Positions 46,577 to 55,913 of a stretch of 64,000 bases of DNA are shown here, piece by piece. Source of the DNA: Desulfomicrobium orale DSM 12838 (GTDB lineage: Bacteria; Desulfobacterota; Desulfovibrionia; Desulfovibrionales; Desulfomicrobiaceae); the NCBI RefSeq assembly GCF_001553625.1, contig NZ_CP014230.1, positions 310,001-374,000 of the forward strand, read 5' to 3'. The notes under the pieces are model-generated. The model saw only the letters and a program-made list of their open reading frames with translations, searched no databases and was not told the origin of the DNA. The translations under genes were made by a program, and so were the position numbers. How positions within the stretch are numbered: position 1 is the first letter of the stretch; each line of letters opens with the position of its first letter.

Positions 46577-46849
46577 AAACCGGTGGGACACCTCATCGAA
46601 ATTATTCCCACCTCGGATTTGTCCAATCTGAAGGTTGGCGACAGTATTTCCTTTAAAGTTCTGCATAATGGTAAAGCGCTTGACAAATTCAATCGCGGTG
46701 AAATTCCGTTCTGGCCGTATTTTTGCGCATTCGGAACCAATTTTGGCGGAGAAGAAGAAGGGTTTCATCTTTCTGGATACCTGAATAACGGTGAAGGCCG
46801 GTTGAAAATCCCAGCATCAGGTCAATGGGCGGATGCGTTCAGGAACGTT
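46577..46849 (+). pseudogene. DUF4198-type protein, internal remnant
   Basis: About 91 codons directly beside IS copy 2 read KPVGHLIEIIPTSDLSNLKV, GDSISFKVLHNGKALD and IPASGQWADAF, which resemble the C-terminal half of the DUF4198 (periplasmic metal-uptake-associated) family. The N-terminal two thirds are missing at the IS border and the normal C-terminus is lost in sequence that runs into the tRNA cluster. IS insertion with adjacent deletion is the simplest explanation. Confidence 0.6.
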
Positions 46850-46993
46850 TCGCCTTTGAATCTCTGGCGTCTGCTGCGGCGCAGAAAAAACGCAAAAAAG
46901 CCCGCCTTGGCTGAACGCCAAAACGGACTTGATGGAAAATCGGCACGAAAGAAGCTCAGACAGATGAAAAAATCTGCTGCGCTCTGGAAAAAT

Positions 46994-47071
<78 letters not shown>

Positions 47072-47107
47072 TATGGTAAACCGAAATCTGCTGCGCTCTG
47101 AAAAAAT

Positions 47108-47185
<78 letters not shown>

Positions 47186-47200
47186 GAATACTTGAGCGAT

Positions 47201-47276
47201 TGGTGGGCGGTACAGGGATCGAACCTGTGACCCTCGGCTTGTAAGGCCGATGCTCTCCCAGCTGAGCTAACCGCCC
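47201..47276 (-). tRNA. tRNA-Val(TAC)
   Basis: Minus strand: GGGCGGT acceptor, D arm TAGCTCAGCTGGGAGAGCA, anticodon loop CTTACAA with anticodon TAC, T arm CAGGTTCGATCCCTG, and an encoded CCA end (47201-47203). It heads the tRNA cluster in the transcription direction. Confidence 0.95.
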
Positions 47277-47406
47277 TCCCTGCCCGTCCTGATGGAAAGA
47301 TGCTTCTACAGATGCGCAATCAGTCTGTCAAATATTTTTCCGAAGCCAAAGCGCCTTCAGACTTGTTTTCCTTCTCCCGCTTTGACTGCCTTCTGCGGGA
47401 CAGACG

Positions 47407-48150
47407 TCAGGGTTTCCGGTTCTTCTCTTCCCACAGACGGGCAATCTCGTCCTCACCCAGAGGACGGGCATGTTTGATGGTCAGACTTCTTCCCCATTCA
47501 CGGACAAAATCCTTCTGCAGATACATGTTGAGGGCCATGGTGATGAGCATGGCGATGAGGGCTCCCAGACTGGCCAGAGCCATATCCTTGTGCGCGTCCC
47601 ACACGTCTCCCTGCGTGCCGAGATAGGCTGCGCCCAGTTCTCCCCCGAATATTTCGGCGGCCAGCCATTCGAAGAGCTCGTACAGCATGGATGTGGACAT
47701 GGTGAAGTCGAGCGGCAGGAAGTAGCCCCAGAAACCTTCGGCTTCGGCCACGCGGAAATAGATTTCCCGGATGGGATAAACCAGAAGCAGCCCGTAGGAA
47801 AAATGCACGATCCGATCGAAGTTGTTTCGCTCCCAGCCCAGCATTTCATTCAGCGTGACGCCGAAGAGCGAGGAGAACCACTGGTCATAGGGCACCAGGG
47901 AATAGGTGTAGTGCGAGCCGATTTCATGAATGGACAGAAAAAGGAAGATGAGGGAGTAGGAAACGCGCGACAGGGGCATTTTCCGCGACGTGGCGAACAG
48001 GGTGCCGAGAAAGGCGACCACCAGAAAGTTTTCCAGTGCCCAGTCTTTCCTGTCATACGGAGCAATGGCCAGAAAAACGAACAAAATGAGAAAGATGAAT
48101 GTCAGCACGTGGAAATACTGAACGTGCGGAAAATGACTGCGGTCTGGCAT
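47407..48150 (-). CDS. DUF2238 (YjdF-type) inner-membrane protein
   Basis: 247 residues with about six membrane helices. Conserved blocks are IHEIGSHYTYSLVPYDQW, RNNFDRIVHFSYGLLLVYP, MLYELFEWLAAEIFGGE and GTQGDVWDAHKDMALASLGA, which define DUF2238. Several conserved His, Glu and Asp residues lie near the membrane, but the function is unknown. ATG 48150 was chosen over the longer frame to 48264, which would run through a perfect hairpin. Confidence 0.85.
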   Translation of the reverse strand: MPDRSHFPHVQYFHVLTFIFLILFVFLAIAPYDRKDWALENFLVVAFLGTLFATSRKMPLSRVSYSLIFLFLSIHEIGSHYTYSLVPYDQWFSSLFGVTLNEMLGWERNNFDRIVHFSYGLLLVYPIREIYFRVAEAEGFWGYFLPLDFTMSTSMLYELFEWLAAEIFGGELGAAYLGTQGDVWDAHKDMALASLGALIAMLITMALNMYLQKDFVREWGRSLTIKHARPLGEDEIARLWEEKNRKP

Positions 48151-48191
48151 GTTCCGTCCTGAAGGCGAGTGGCCGGGTTGAATGTGTTTTT

Positions 48192-48230
48192 TGCGCCGGG
48201 CTCCAGCCCTCCGGGGTGGAGCCCGGCGCA
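48192..48230. promoter_or_regulatory. Perfect 14-bp hairpin between divergent DUF2238 and alaX genes
   Basis: TGCGCCGGGCTCCA (48192-48205) and TGGAGCCCGGCGCA (48217-48230) are perfect complements with an 11-nt loop. It lies between two divergent genes, so it is not in the usual position for a terminator; it could be an operator, a leader structure or a transcription barrier. Confidence 0.5.
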
Positions 48231-48355
48231 TGTTTTGTGGATTTACGCGGCATATTCCGGCCAATAAACCGTATTTGACGCCCCGTGCGGTAAAAAATAT
48301 TTCTTGTCAAACCCGTAAAACTCTTCCGGCGGGAATATCTGCCCGCGGAGACGGC

Positions 48356-48799
48356 ATGGCCAAAAATCACGATCCGCGCATGCATACGGCGGAACACATC
48401 CTGAATCAGACCATGGACCGCATGTTCGCCTGCGGCCGGTGCTTCTCCGCCCACGTGAACCCGGACAAGGGCAAATGCGACTACCATTTCGACCGCCCTT
48501 TGACCGATGACGAAGCCAGGGAGGTGGAACGCCGGGTCAACGACGTGCTCCGGGCGGACCTGCCTGTGTTCGCCGAAACCATGATCCGTTCCGAGGCCGA
48601 GGCATGTTTCGATCTGCGCCGCCTGCCCCCGGAATCGGGACCGGAGGTACGCATTGTGCGCGTGGGCGATTACGACGCCTGTCCGTGCAGTGGCGAACAC
48701 GCCGAACGCACCGGCCAGCTGGGCCGGTTCCGCCTGACCAGTCACACCTTTGAAAACGGCGTACTCCGGGTGCGTTTCAAACTTGCCGCACTGGCCTGA
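48356..48799 (+). CDS. AlaX-type alanyl-tRNA editing protein
   Basis: 147 residues with the zinc/editing-site motifs HTAEHILNQ (about 10-18) and CPCSGEHAERTGQLG (about 111-125, Cys and His ligands). This short form of the AlaRS editing domain hydrolyses mischarged Ser/Gly-tRNA(Ala). GGAG lies 5 nt upstream of ATG 48356. It stands 51 bp before the cobalamin gene. Confidence 0.85.
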   Translation: MAKNHDPRMHTAEHILNQTMDRMFACGRCFSAHVNPDKGKCDYHFDRPLTDDEAREVERRVNDVLRADLPVFAETMIRSEAEACFDLRRLPPESGPEVRIVRVGDYDACPCSGEHAERTGQLGRFRLTSHTFENGVLRVRFKLAALA

Positions 48800-48850
48800 T
48801 GTTTCCGCCTCCGGGGACGCCATTCTCCCGTCCTGAACAAGGAAACCTCC

Positions 48851-51397
48851 ATGCTTCATCCCTCCCTCCACGGCGGAGACATCCGCGCCGCGTCCCGAAA
48901 GCTTGGCTGCCGCCCCGAGGAAATTCTCGACTTCTCGGCCAGCATCAATCCTCTGGGGCCGCCCGCGTGGCTGCGTTCCGTGGTGGCCGCAAACCTCGCG
49001 GGCGTGGCTCATTATCCCGAACCCAGAGCCCGAAGTCTGCGCCGCGCGGCGGCCTGCCGTCTCGGTCTTGCGGAGCCGTGCGTCACGGCGGGCAACGGCT
49101 CCTCGGAAATCCTGTATGCCGTGGTCCGCGCGGCCCGGAACATGGGCCTGCGCCGCGCCGTGCTGCCCGCGCCCTGCTACGGAGACTACGCCCGCGCCTG
49201 CCGGGCCGCGGATATTGCGGTGGACATGCCCGTCCTGCGCCCGGAAACGGATTTTTCCCTGGACTGGGAGGATCTCGCGGCACGGCTCCATGAACAGGCT
49301 CTGGTCGTGCTGGGCCAGCCGTCCAACCCGGCGGGCGCGGTGCTGGATTCCGGACGAGCGGTCGAATGCGCCGCGCGGCATCCGGACAGTCTGTTCGTGG
49401 TGGACGAGGCCTTTGCCGATTTCGTGCCCGGCCTGTCTCGTCTGGCCTGCGCCGCACCCAATATCTTCGTCCTTCATTCCCTGACCAAATTTTACGCCGT
49501 GCCCGGCCTGAGACTGGGGCTGGGCTATGGCCGCGAAGACCTGATCGCCGCCGTGGACGCCCTTCTGCCGGACTGGACCGTGAATGCGCCAGCCCAGACC
49601 GTGGGCGAAGCCGCTCTGGCGGACGCGGATTACGCCAGGCGCACTGTGGAAGCCGTACCCGGCCTGCGGGAGAAACTGCGGGAAGACTTGCTGCGGCTGG
49701 GCCTTGCGGTTTTTCCGGGCCAGGCCAACTACCTGCTCTGCCGCAGCCGGGAGCCGGACGGCGCGGCATTGCGGGAGCGCCTGCTTGAACGGCGCATCCT
49801 GATCCGCTCCTGCGCCGACTATGCCGGGCTCGACGCCGGATATTTCCGGGTGGCGGTGCGTTCCGGAAACGAAAACGACCATCTGGTGGACGCCCTGTCC
49901 GACGTCCTGGGTGCACGCCGCATCCGCCAGGCGGCCGGACGCCGTACTCCGGCCCTCATGTTCCAGGGTCTATCCTCCAATGCGGGCAAGTCCGTGCTCA
50001 CGGCCGCCCTGTGCCGCATTTTCCTGCAGGACGGACTCTCCGTGGCGCCGTTCAAGGCCCAGAACATGTCGCTCAATTCCTTCGTCACCCGCGACGGCGG
50101 GGAAATGGGCCGCGCCCAGGCGCTCCAGGCCCAGGCCTGCCGGATAGAACCCGACGTGCGCATGAACCCGGTCCTGCTGAAGCCCAATTCCGAAACCGGA
50201 GCGCAGGTCATCGTGCTCGGACGGCCCGTGGGCAACATGGATGTCATGAGCTACATCCGGGAAAAGCCGCGCATGTTCGAAACCATCAAGCGCGCCTACG
50301 ACGAACTGGCGTCCACGGCCCGGATCATGGTGCTGGAGGGTGCGGGCAGTCCGGCCGAGGTCAATCTCAAATCCCACGACGTGGTCAACATGGCCATGGC
50401 CAGGTATGCGGACGCGCGGGTGCTGCTGGCCGGGGACATCGACCGGGGCGGCGTGTTCGCCTCCTTTGTGGGCACCATGGAAGTGATGGAGGAATGGGAA
50501 CGGGCGCTGGTGGCGGGATTTGTCATCAACCGTTTCCGGGGCCGCCGGGAACTGCTGGAAGACGCCGTGGACTATGTGCACCGCTACACTGGCGTGGAAA
50601 CCCTGGGAGTTGTGCCGTACCTGGCGGACCTAGGCCTGCCGGAGGAAGATTCCGTCAGCTTCAAGGAAACGCGGCCGCCGTCTTCCGGAGCGGCGCTGCG
50701 TATCGCGGCCGTGGACCTGCCCCATATCTCCAACTTCACGGATCTGGACGCCCTGCGTCTGGAGCCGGATGTGGATCTGCGCGTGATCCGCACGCCGGAA
50801 GAACTGGACGGGGCCGATGCCGTGATTCTGCCCGGATCGCGCAACGTGTTTGCGGATCTGGAATATCTGTGGAGTTCCGGCCTGGCCCCGCGCATTTTGT
50901 CCGCCCCGGTGATCATCGGTATCTGCGGCGGGCTGCAGATGCTCGGAAACGCCGTGACGGACCCGGGACAGGTGGAAAGCTCCGGGCAGACGGCCCGCCC
51001 GCTGGACCTGCTCCCGCTGTCCACGGAAATGGCCCCGGACAAAGTACTGCGCCAGACCCGCGCCGTGTTTCTGCCCACGGGCAGGGCAGTGCACGGATAT
51101 GAAATCCACCACGGCAGAAGCGCGGGCCACGCCCGGCCGGTCATGACCTCGGAGGATGGAGAAACCATAGGCTGGGGCCGGGAGGACCTGTCCGTCTGGG
51201 GGACATACCTGCACGGCGTGTTCGACGACGACGCCTTCCGCCGGGAATTTCTGGACGGTCTGCGAAGCCGCAAGGGCCTCGCGCCCCTTGGAGCCGTGCA
51301 GGCCGTGTACGACGTGGAGGCAGCTTTGGACCGGCTGGCCGAAACAGTGCGCCGGAACCTGGACATGAAGCGCATCTATGAACTGCTGAAAATGTGA
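48851..51397 (+). CDS. Fused threonine-phosphate decarboxylase-like / cobyric acid synthase
   Basis: 848 residues. Residues 1 to about 355 are a class I/II aminotransferase of the CobC/CobD type ([28 protein letters not shown], pyridoxal-binding Lys in [15 protein letters not shown]). Residues about 366-848 are Cob[44 protein letters not shown], then a glutaminase part with catalytic Cys in [11 protein letters not shown] and His in YEIHHGRS. The two halves make the aminopropanol-phosphate arm and amidate the corrin ring in B12 synthesis. Usually they are separate genes. Confidence 0.9.
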   Translation: MLHPSLHGGDIRAASRKLGCRPEEILDFSASINPLGPPAWLRSVVAANLAGVAHYPEPRARSLRRAAACRLGLAEPCVTAGNGSSEILYAVVRAARNMGLRRAVLPAPCYGDYARACRAADIAVDMPVLRPETDFSLDWEDLAARLHEQALVVLGQPSNPAGAVLDSGRAVECAARHPDSLFVVDEAFADFVPGLSRLACAAPNIFVLHSLTKFYAVPGLRLGLGYGREDLIAAVDALLPDWTVNAPAQTVGEAALADADYARRTVEAVPGLREKLREDLLRLGLAVFPGQANYLLCRSREPDGAALRERLLERRILIRSCADYAGLDAGYFRVAVRSGNENDHLVDALSDVLGARRIRQAAGRRTPALMFQGLSSNAGKSVLTAALCRIFLQDGLSVAPFKAQNMSLNSFVTRDGGEMGRAQALQAQACRIEPDVRMNPVLLKPNSETGAQVIVLGRPVGNMDVMSYIREKPRMFETIKRAYDELASTARIMVLEGAGSPAEVNLKSHDVVNMAMARYADARVLLAGDIDRGGVFASFVGTMEVMEEWERALVAGFVINRFRGRRELLEDAVDYVHRYTGVETLGVVPYLADLGLPEEDSVSFKETRPPSSGAALRIAAVDLPHISNFTDLDALRLEPDVDLRVIRTPEELDGADAVILPGSRNVFADLEYLWSSGLAPRILSAPVIIGICGGLQMLGNAVTDPGQVESSGQTARPLDLLPLSTEMAPDKVLRQTRAVFLPTGRAVHGYEIHHGRSAGHARPVMTSEDGETIGWGREDLSVWGTYLHGVFDDDAFRREFLDGLRSRKGLAPLGAVQAVYDVEAALDRLAETVRRNLDMKRIYELLKM

Positions 51398-51442
51398 TGC
51401 TTTCGTAATTTCGCACGCCGCAGGGGCGTAAAAGGAGATGCC

Positions 51443-51733
51443 ATGGACCAGATTGCCTCTTCCGATCTCAAGACCATCCTGCACTCCAAACGAGCCAACA
51501 TCTACTATCTGGAGCACTGCCGCGTGCTGGTGAACGGCGGCCGCGTGGAATACGTGACCGATGCGGGCAGGGAACGCCTGTACTGGAACATTCCCATTGC
51601 CAACACCACGACCGTGCTGCTCGGTCCCGGCACCTCGGTGACCCAGGCGGCCATGCGTGAGCTAGGCAAGGCCGGTGTGATGGTTGGCTTCTGTGGCGAA
51701 TTCACGCGGGCCGCACAGGCAGCTCAGGTATAA
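51443..51733 (+). pseudogene. cas1: Type I-F Cas1, N-terminal remnant
   Basis: The first 87 codons match subtype I-F Cas1 closely: SDLKTILHSKRANIYYLEHC, RVLVNGGRVEYVTD, YWNIPIANTTTVLLGPGTS, VTQAAMRELGKAGVMVGFCG. Normal Cas1-f is about 325 residues; here it diverges right after GFCG into a CRISPR-repeat-like sequence and stops after 96 codons. The catalytic Glu/His/Asp residues of the C-terminal domain are gone. AAAGGAG precedes the ATG. No other cas gene is in the window. Confidence 0.85.
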
Positions 51734-51734
51734 A
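51700..51734 (+). repeat. Degenerate type I-F CRISPR repeat fused to cas1
   Basis: TTCAC at 51701, then CCGCACAGGCAGCT (51711-51724) and AG..AAA match the well-known I-F repeat (ends GTTCAC... and CCGCACAGGCAGCTTAGAAA), including a 14-base exact core in the same orientation that the array has relative to cas1. Five extra bases and changes near the 3' end show decay. Only one unit is seen, so it is not an array. Confidence 0.65.
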
Positions 51735-51892
51735 GCTTGGCACCAGCGTCATCATCTCTTTCTCCTTTTGAAAGAAGTTGAGCTATTCATCCACTCCGAC
51801 TTTCTTGATCATCCGCCAAGGGGCACGTAAGAGGCCTAAATCGCGCCATACGGAATTCTTTCCATAATACGGCAACACCTTGAGAGGCATCC

Positions 51893-52348
51893 ATGCGATA
51901 CGCTCTTTTTCTGCTTACTCTGTTTCTGGCTGCGCCCGTCTGGGCCGCGCCCTGGCTGGCCCTCAAACCCGTCGCGCTTTCATCGTCCGGCTCTCCCGCG
52001 ACCATCAGCGTAGACAAGAAAACCGGGCCGGTATCCGCTCTGCGGCTGAAGATTGACGGAGCGACCGTGCATCTGGACTCTCTGGCCCTGATCCCCATAA
52101 AGGGCGATCCCATTCCCCTGCATGTACCCCAGATTCTGAAAACGGGCGAATCCTCCGGACTGATCCGCATTCCCGGTACGGCCGTGCCCACCGCTGAACT
52201 GCGTCTCGGCTACCGCGTTTCCGGTGGAAAAAAAGCCATCCTCTCCGTGCGCCTCAAGACTGCGGGAGCCCCGCAAAACGGTACCATCACGTATCCACAG
52301 TCCGGTGGACCCGAACTCATACGGCCCATACTACCCGTCGAACAGTAA
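51893..52348 (+). CDS. Exported protein of unknown function
   Basis: 151 residues with a clear signal peptide (MRYALFLLTLFLAAPVWA). The mature part is beta-rich and mildly basic, with KTGPVSALRLKIDGATVHLD and a GYRVSGGKKAILSVRLKT block. I do not recognise the family. GAGAGG precedes the ATG. It lies between the CRISPR scar and the phosphatase-superfamily gene. Confidence 0.65.
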   Translation: MRYALFLLTLFLAAPVWAAPWLALKPVALSSSGSPATISVDKKTGPVSALRLKIDGATVHLDSLALIPIKGDPIPLHVPQILKTGESSGLIRIPGTAVPTAELRLGYRVSGGKKAILSVRLKTAGAPQNGTITYPQSGGPELIRPILPVEQ

Positions 52349-52428
52349 CCTGCCGGCCGGACCGGAGGTTGCCTGCCTAGGCTTCTCTCCAGACCGGTCG
52401 GAACCGCGCCCTCCGGCCGCAAAATTCC

Positions 52429-53730
52429 ATGCAGTCCACTTCTCCACTGGTTTTTCTGGGTCTGGACGGCTTGCCGTGGTCTCTGGCCCGTGAACTGTCC
52501 GTTCAGGGGCTGCTCCCCAACCTGACCCGGGTCATGGACACAAGCGGCCCCATCCGGGCCGAGTTGCCGGAACTCTCCCCGGTCAACTGGACCTCCCTTT
52601 TCACCGCCTCCCCGCCGGGCGTCCACGGTGTGTACGGGTTCACCCGCATGGACCCGCAAACCTACCGGCTGTCCTTCACTGATTTCACCCATGTGCACGG
52701 ACCCACCATCTTTGAGATTCTGGGCCAAGCCGGATTCTTCTCCAGGGCGGTAAACATGCCGCTTCTGGCCCCGGTGCGGCCCTGCCGTGCCATGCTGGTG
52801 GCCGGATTTCCGGCCGGCGGCCTTGAGGGGAGCACACATCCGCCCGTGCTGGGAGGCATGCTCGAAGACCTCGGCTACCGCGTGGATGCCGACACCGTAC
52901 ACGGAGCGACAGACCCGGCCTTTCTGCTGGACGAGCTGCACCGCACCCTGCGCGGCCGGAAAAAAGCTCTGGACCTGCTCTGGCCGGACATGTCCTGGGA
53001 CCTGTTCATGCTGGTTCTGACCGAAACCGACCGGCTGGGGCATTTTCTTTTTCCGGCTCTCAGGGAAGAACACCACCCCTGGCGCGGCCCGTGTCTGGAA
53101 TTCATGGCCGCCTGGGACGAGGTCATCGGAGCCCTGCTCGACCGCTACCATGACCTGCCCGACCCCAAGCGGCTGATCATGATGGCCGATCACGGCTTTA
53201 CCGCCCTGGACCAGGAGGTGGACCTGAACGCCTGGCTCGCCCGCACGGGGCTGCTGTACACATCCAGACCGCCCGAAAACGAATGGGACGCGGACTGCCT
53301 GGACGCCCGGACCAGGGCTTTCGCCCTTGACCCCGGCCGCATCTACCTGCACACCAGAGACCGCTTCGCCAAAGGCCGGATGTCCCCCGACGACGCCCGG
53401 CGTCTGGCCGCCGAACTGGAAACGGCCCTGAGAGCGATCACCGTGGACGGCCGCCGGGTCATCCGGGAAATCCACCACGGCCGGGAACTCTATATGGGCC
53501 CCCAGGCGCATCTGGCCCCGGACCTGGTTCTCGTGCCGGAGCCCGGTTTCGATCTGAAGGGAAAATTCGGCAGAACCGCCGTGACTGGCCATTTCGGCCG
53601 TCAGGGCATGCACACGGCCCACGACGTGTTCCATTTCGACAGCGCCGGAGCCCCGGCCCGCACGCCCACGGATGTAGGCCGCCACATTCTCGAACATTTC
53701 GGGCTGCCCAGGCAGGCCGTACCCCTGTAA
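52429..53730 (+). CDS. Alkaline phosphatase superfamily / type I phosphodiesterase-like protein
   Basis: 433 residues. Metal and nucleophile motifs of the superfamily are visible: FLGLDGLPW at the start (metal Asp), SPVNWTSLFTASPPGVHGVYG (nucleophile Thr/Ser region), LTETDRLGHFLFP (metal Asp/His) and MMADHGFTALDQEV (metal Asp-His). No signal peptide. Related proteins hydrolyse nucleotides or phosphonate/phosphodiester bonds; the substrate here is open. It lies 8 bp before the UvrD gene. Confidence 0.8.
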   Translation: MQSTSPLVFLGLDGLPWSLARELSVQGLLPNLTRVMDTSGPIRAELPELSPVNWTSLFTASPPGVHGVYGFTRMDPQTYRLSFTDFTHVHGPTIFEILGQAGFFSRAVNMPLLAPVRPCRAMLVAGFPAGGLEGSTHPPVLGGMLEDLGYRVDADTVHGATDPAFLLDELHRTLRGRKKALDLLWPDMSWDLFMLVLTETDRLGHFLFPALREEHHPWRGPCLEFMAAWDEVIGALLDRYHDLPDPKRLIMMADHGFTALDQEVDLNAWLARTGLLYTSRPPENEWDADCLDARTRAFALDPGRIYLHTRDRFAKGRMSPDDARRLAAELETALRAITVDGRRVIREIHHGRELYMGPQAHLAPDLVLVPEPGFDLKGKFGRTAVTGHFGRQGMHTAHDVFHFDSAGAPARTPTDVGRHILEHFGLPRQAVPL

Positions 53731-53738
53731 AACCGCTC

Positions 53739-55913
53739 ATGCTCGACTACCAGAACGATCTCAATCCGGCCCAGTACGAGGCCGTCTCCACCCTGGACGG
53801 CCCGGTGCTGGTCATCGCCGGAGCCGGATCGGGCAAGACCCGGACTGTCGTCTACCGCCTGGCCCACCTGGTGGAACGCGGCGTTTCACCCGCCGAAATT
53901 CTCCTTCTGACCTTTACCCGCAAGGCTTCGGCCGAAATGCTGCATCGCGCCGGAGCCCTTCTTGGCCACCAGAATCTGGGCGCGGTACGCGGAAGCACCT
54001 TCCACGGCTTCGCCTTTTCCCTGCTCAAACAGTACGCAGGACTGCTCGGATTCGAGCGAGGCGTGTCCATCATGGACAGAAGCGACGCCGAGGACATGCT
54101 GGGCGAGGCCAGGGACCGGCTGCGCATCGGGCGCGGAGACCGCAAGTTCCCCAAACGCGGGACCATCCTCTCCCTCATCAGCAAAAGCCGGAACAAGGAG
54201 CTGCCGCTGGAGCAGATTCTCCGGCGCGAGGCGTACCATCTGGGCGCCTACGCCGAGGACATGGCCCGGCTGGACGAGGAGTATACCCGCATGAAGCGGG
54301 AATGCGGCCTGCTCGACTACGACGATCTTCTGTTCATGCTGGAGCGTCTGCTGACGGATTTTCCGCATGTGCGACAGGCCGTGACATCGTCCATCTCACA
54401 CATCATGGTGGACGAATATCAGGACACCAATCTGGTCCAGGCCCGGCTGACGGGCCTGCTGGCTCCGCCGGATCAGGACCGGCCCAACATTCTGGCCGTG
54501 GGCGACGACGCCCAGTCCATCTACGCCTTCCGGGGAGCCGATGTCCGCAACATCCTGAACTTCCCGAATCTCTTCCCGGAAACCCGGATCATCAAGCTGG
54601 AGCAGAATTACCGCTCCACCCAGCCCATTCTGGAGCTGACCAACGCCATTCTGGACGGCTTCCGGGATAAATTCGGCAAAAAACTTTTCTCCGACCGTCA
54701 GGATTCCCGCCTGCCCGAATACATCCAGCCCTTTTCCGACCGCAGCCAGGCCAGACTGGTCACGGCCAAGATCGCAGAGCTCAGCCGGGAATACCCCCTG
54801 GACCAGATCGCGGTTCTGTTCAGGGCCGGGTACCAGTCCTACCATGTGGAAGTGGAGCTGAACAAAATCGGCCTGCCTTTTCGCAAATACGGCGGCATCA
54901 AGTTTTCCGAGGCCGCGCACATAAAGGATGTGCTGGCCTGCCTGCGCCTGTCCCTGAACGCCGCCGACCTGCCCGCCTGGCAGCGCATGCTCGGCAACAT
55001 TCCGGGCATCGGCCCCAAAAGCGCCCAGAAAATCCACCATGCGGTCATGGTCAACGACCAGAATTTCCTGCGCGCCCAATGCTCCAAAAAGCCCGCCCTG
55101 ACGGAGCTTCTGGGCGTGCTGGACACCCTGCGCGCCCAGGTAATGAAACCGGCCACGGCCATCGGCTTCATTCTGGAATACTACACGCCGGTCCTGCGGG
55201 AAAAATTTTCCGACGACTATCCGCGCCGGGAAGCGGGACTTGAAGAGCTGGCCCAGATCGCCCTGGGCTACGAGGACACGGCCTCCTTTCTGGGCGACCT
55301 GAGCCTGGACAGTCCCGACGCCGAAGAAGCGCGCGGTCCGGCGGTCACGCTGTCCACGGTGCATTCGGCCAAGGGGCTGGAATGGGAGGCCGTGCTGGTC
55401 ATCGATCTGGTGGAGGACCGTTTCCCGTCCCGCCACGCTCTGGGCGACAGCGAAGCCTTCGAGGAGGAACGGCGGCTTCTGTACGTGGCCTGCACCAGGG
55501 CTCGCGCGCACCTGAGCCTGTTTTCGCCGGAAACCCTGTACAGCCGGGAGGCGTCCACCTCCATGCCCGCCCGGCCCAGCTCCTTTCTGCAGGACATCCC
55601 GCCGCATTTGTTCACCCGCTACCGCGAGCAGTTCACGGGCGGGCTTGCCCCGCAATCCGCGCCCATCCGGACCGGAACAGGACGGACGGACTCTTTTCCG
55701 GACGCGGCGGATCTGAACATTTCCGCGCCGGACGGCGAATACGCCTCCGCGCCGCGCCAGACAGGCCAGACGCCTGTTCAGGGAACCTTCTGCCGCCACA
55801 AGATCTTCGGCCGGGGCAAAGTCATCGCGCGGGTGGAGCCCAACAAATACAAGATCAATTTTCCGGGCTTCGGCCTGAAACTCATCATCGAGGATTTCGT
55901 GGAGCTGGAATGA
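53739..55913 (+). CDS. UvrD/Rep-family superfamily 1 DNA helicase
   Basis: 724 residues, the usual UvrD/PcrA size. Q motif LNPAQYEAV, motif I VIAGAGSGKTRTVVYR, motif II VDEYQDTN, motif III AVGDDAQSIYAFRGA, motif IV KLEQNYRSTQ, motif V STVHSAKGLEWEAV and motif VI RRLLYVACTRAR are all present. The C-terminal 45 residues (HKIFGRGKVIARVEPNK) form the PcrA-like Tudor fold that touches RNA polymerase. It overlaps the following gene by 4 bp. Confidence 0.95.
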   Translation: MLDYQNDLNPAQYEAVSTLDGPVLVIAGAGSGKTRTVVYRLAHLVERGVSPAEILLLTFTRKASAEMLHRAGALLGHQNLGAVRGSTFHGFAFSLLKQYAGLLGFERGVSIMDRSDAEDMLGEARDRLRIGRGDRKFPKRGTILSLISKSRNKELPLEQILRREAYHLGAYAEDMARLDEEYTRMKRECGLLDYDDLLFMLERLLTDFPHVRQAVTSSISHIMVDEYQDTNLVQARLTGLLAPPDQDRPNILAVGDDAQSIYAFRGADVRNILNFPNLFPETRIIKLEQNYRSTQPILELTNAILDGFRDKFGKKLFSDRQDSRLPEYIQPFSDRSQARLVTAKIAELSREYPLDQIAVLFRAGYQSYHVEVELNKIGLPFRKYGGIKFSEAAHIKDVLACLRLSLNAADLPAWQRMLGNIPGIGPKSAQKIHHAVMVNDQNFLRAQCSKKPALTELLGVLDTLRAQVMKPATAIGFILEYYTPVLREKFSDDYPRREAGLEELAQIALGYEDTASFLGDLSLDSPDAEEARGPAVTLSTVHSAKGLEWEAVLVIDLVEDRFPSRHALGDSEAFEEERRLLYVACTRARAHLSLFSPETLYSREASTSMPARPSSFLQDIPPHLFTRYREQFTGGLAPQSAPIRTGTGRTDSFPDAADLNISAPDGEYASAPRQTGQTPVQGTFCRHKIFGRGKVIARVEPNKYKINFPGFGLKLIIEDFVELE

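Noticed and set aside
48800-48850. Cobalamin riboswitch before the CobC/D-CobQ fusion
   Set aside because: The gap is only 51 bp and lacks the B12-box; it is too short for the element.
51735-51892. Further CRISPR repeats or spacers after the cas1 scar
   Set aside because: I looked for a second copy of the CCGCACAGGCAGCT core and found none, so I do not call an array.
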